Below are positions 11,919 through 12,731 of a stretch of 12,731 nucleotides of DNA, piece by piece. Position 1 is the first letter of the stretch. Each line of letters opens with the position of its first letter. Made by a program: the position numbers and the translations under genes. The notes under the pieces were generated by a model that worked only from the letters and a program-made list of their open reading frames with translations, searched no databases and was not told the origin of the DNA. The stretch comes from Deferribacteres bacterium (lineage in GTDB: Bacteria; Nitrospirota; Thermodesulfovibrionia; UBA6902). The stretch covers positions 1-12,731 of the forward strand of contig JAADFS010000022.1 of the NCBI GenBank assembly GCA_013152795.1, in the 5' to 3' direction.

Positions 11919-12731
11919 GCCGCAAGGACTGTCCGCGACGGGAAGGCACGGCAGGCTGAGGCTGGTGTTCAAAAAACAGGGGGAGAAGACCATACTCCAT
12001 GACTCATTTTCCACCATGCCGGTGCAGGCGTTTCAGCCCTTCCGCACCGAGGGCGCCGGATGCGCCTGTACATATATCGTCAATCCCTCGGGAGGGCTGG
12101 CGGGAGGGGACAGGGTGGATATGGACATAACCGTTGGTGATTACGCCCATGCCCTCATAACCGCACCTTCGGCCAACAGGGTCTACAGGAGCACGGGTGA
12201 ATTCTCCTCGCAGGAGGTGCGCATTGCCGCCGGCAGAGGGGCGGTGATCGAGTACATGCCGGGTTATGTAATACCTTTTGCAGGCTCTCTGTTCCGGCAG
12301 AGGACGAGGATATGCATGGAGGAGGGGGCAGCCGCCTTTGTGCTTGATTTCTTCACCCCGGGCAGGGTTGCGAGGGGTGAATATCTGCTGTTCGGGGAAT
12401 ACAGAAGTGTCACCGAGATCGAGTATTGCGGCGAGCTGGTCATGTCGGAAAGGGTTGTCCTCAGACCCGGGGCTGCCAGATGCAGCGGCATGGGATTCCT
12501 TGAGTCATCCACGGCAATGGCCGTTATATACCTTGTGTTTGATAATCCCTCCGTCGAGAGGCCCCTGGCCGGTGCACTGCATGCAATGCTGGACGGTATG
12601 GAGGGGGTATACGGAGGCGCCTCCACACTACCCTCAAAGGGCGTGGGCGTAAGGCTCCTCGGCAAGGGCGTGCGCTTTGTCGAGAAGGCGATACTTGAAG
12701 TCTGGTCAGCGGCAAGGAAGAGTGTCATCGG
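11911..12731 (+). CDS. ureD: Urease accessory protein UreD (UreH), cut at right edge
   Basis: An open frame of 273 codons runs from TTG 11911 to the window end. Family marks are RLRLVFKKQGEKTILHDSF, NPSGGLAGGDRVDMDI, TAPSANRVYRS, EYMPGYVIPFAG, DFFTPGRVARGE and LPSKGVGVRLLGKGVRFVEK. UreD binds apo-urease and, with UreF and UreG, guides nickel into the active site. The TTG start was chosen because it overlaps the ureG stop by 8 nt and has AGAGGTG just upstream; no ATG precedes the conserved region. UreD proteins are usually about 270-290 residues, so nearly all of it is here. Having ureD last, after ureG, differs from the ureDABCEFG order of enterobacteria. No frameshift is seen in the visible part. 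Confidence 0.9.
   Translation, partial: MSEPQGLSATGRHGRLRLVFKKQGEKTILHDSFSTMPVQAFQPFRTEGAGCACTYIVNPSGGLAGGDRVDMDITVGDYAHALITAPSANRVYRSTGEFSSQEVRIAAGRGAVIEYMPGYVIPFAGSLFRQRTRICMEEGAAAFVLDFFTPGRVARGEYLLFGEYRSVTEIEYCGELVMSERVVLRPGAARCSGMGFLESSTAMAVIYLVFDNPSVERPLAGALHAMLDGMEGVYGGASTLPSKGVGVRLLGKGVRFVEKAILEVWSAARKSVI

Overview
The window carries a urea-uptake and urea-hydrolysis cluster on the + strand: a urea ABC transporter (urtABCDE, 1515-7495) followed by urease (ureA, ureB, ureC, ureF, ureG, ureD, 7693 to the window end). On the left are the start of a minus-strand exodeoxyribonuclease VII large subunit gene (xseA-like, 1-148) and a stand-alone HNH nuclease gene (373-828). GC content looks moderate to high over the operon and lower around the HNH gene. 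The gene order, the sigma-54-type promoter and the repeat-rich spacers would suit a Nitrospirota or deltaproteobacterial-grade environmental bacterium. This is a weak inference; no marker gene fixes the taxon.

Layout. 1-148 xseA start (minus). 149-372 spacer with a minus-oriented repeat copy and a TATAAT box. 373-828 HNH nuclease. 829-1514 is a 686-bp control region. It holds two tandem TACA-N4-TGTA dyads (911-941), a -24/-12 promoter with exact GG-N10-GC spacing (987-1002), a roughly 500-nt leader, one degenerate repeat copy and one 220-bp inverted-repeat element. Then come urtA (secreted urea-binding protein), urtB and urtC (permeases), urtD and urtE (ATPases). urtB/urtC and urtD/urtE overlap. 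ureA, ureB and ureC encode the three urease subunits, with the full nickel/carbamate active site visible in UreC. ureF, ureG and ureD encode maturation factors; ureD runs off the right edge. No ureE is visible.

How the genes work together. UrtABCDE would import urea at low concentration. UreABC would hydrolyse it to ammonia and carbamate/CO2. UreD, UreF and UreG load nickel. A sigma-54-type promoter upstream of urtA suggests control by nitrogen status.

What is unusual. A modular family of dispersed repeats sits in nearly every gene junction of the operon that is not an overlap or a one-base gap. The modules are a palindromic unit with GCATAAAC/GTTTTATGC ends, a run of 7-bp tandem repeats, and a GGGGGCAGAATGA plus C/G-rich hairpin block, and they recur in the same order. 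One copy has landed on the 3' end of ureC and replaced the normal C-terminus with a 32-residue repeat-encoded tail. Immediately downstream, ureF carries a one-base frameshift and ureG appears to lack 5 bases just after its P-loop half. Either the urease maturation module is decaying, or these are assembly errors in a repeat-rich stretch. The transporter genes, ureA, ureB and the visible part of ureD look intact. I see no defence or other novel multi-gene system; the repeat family and its effect on the operon are the most interesting features.
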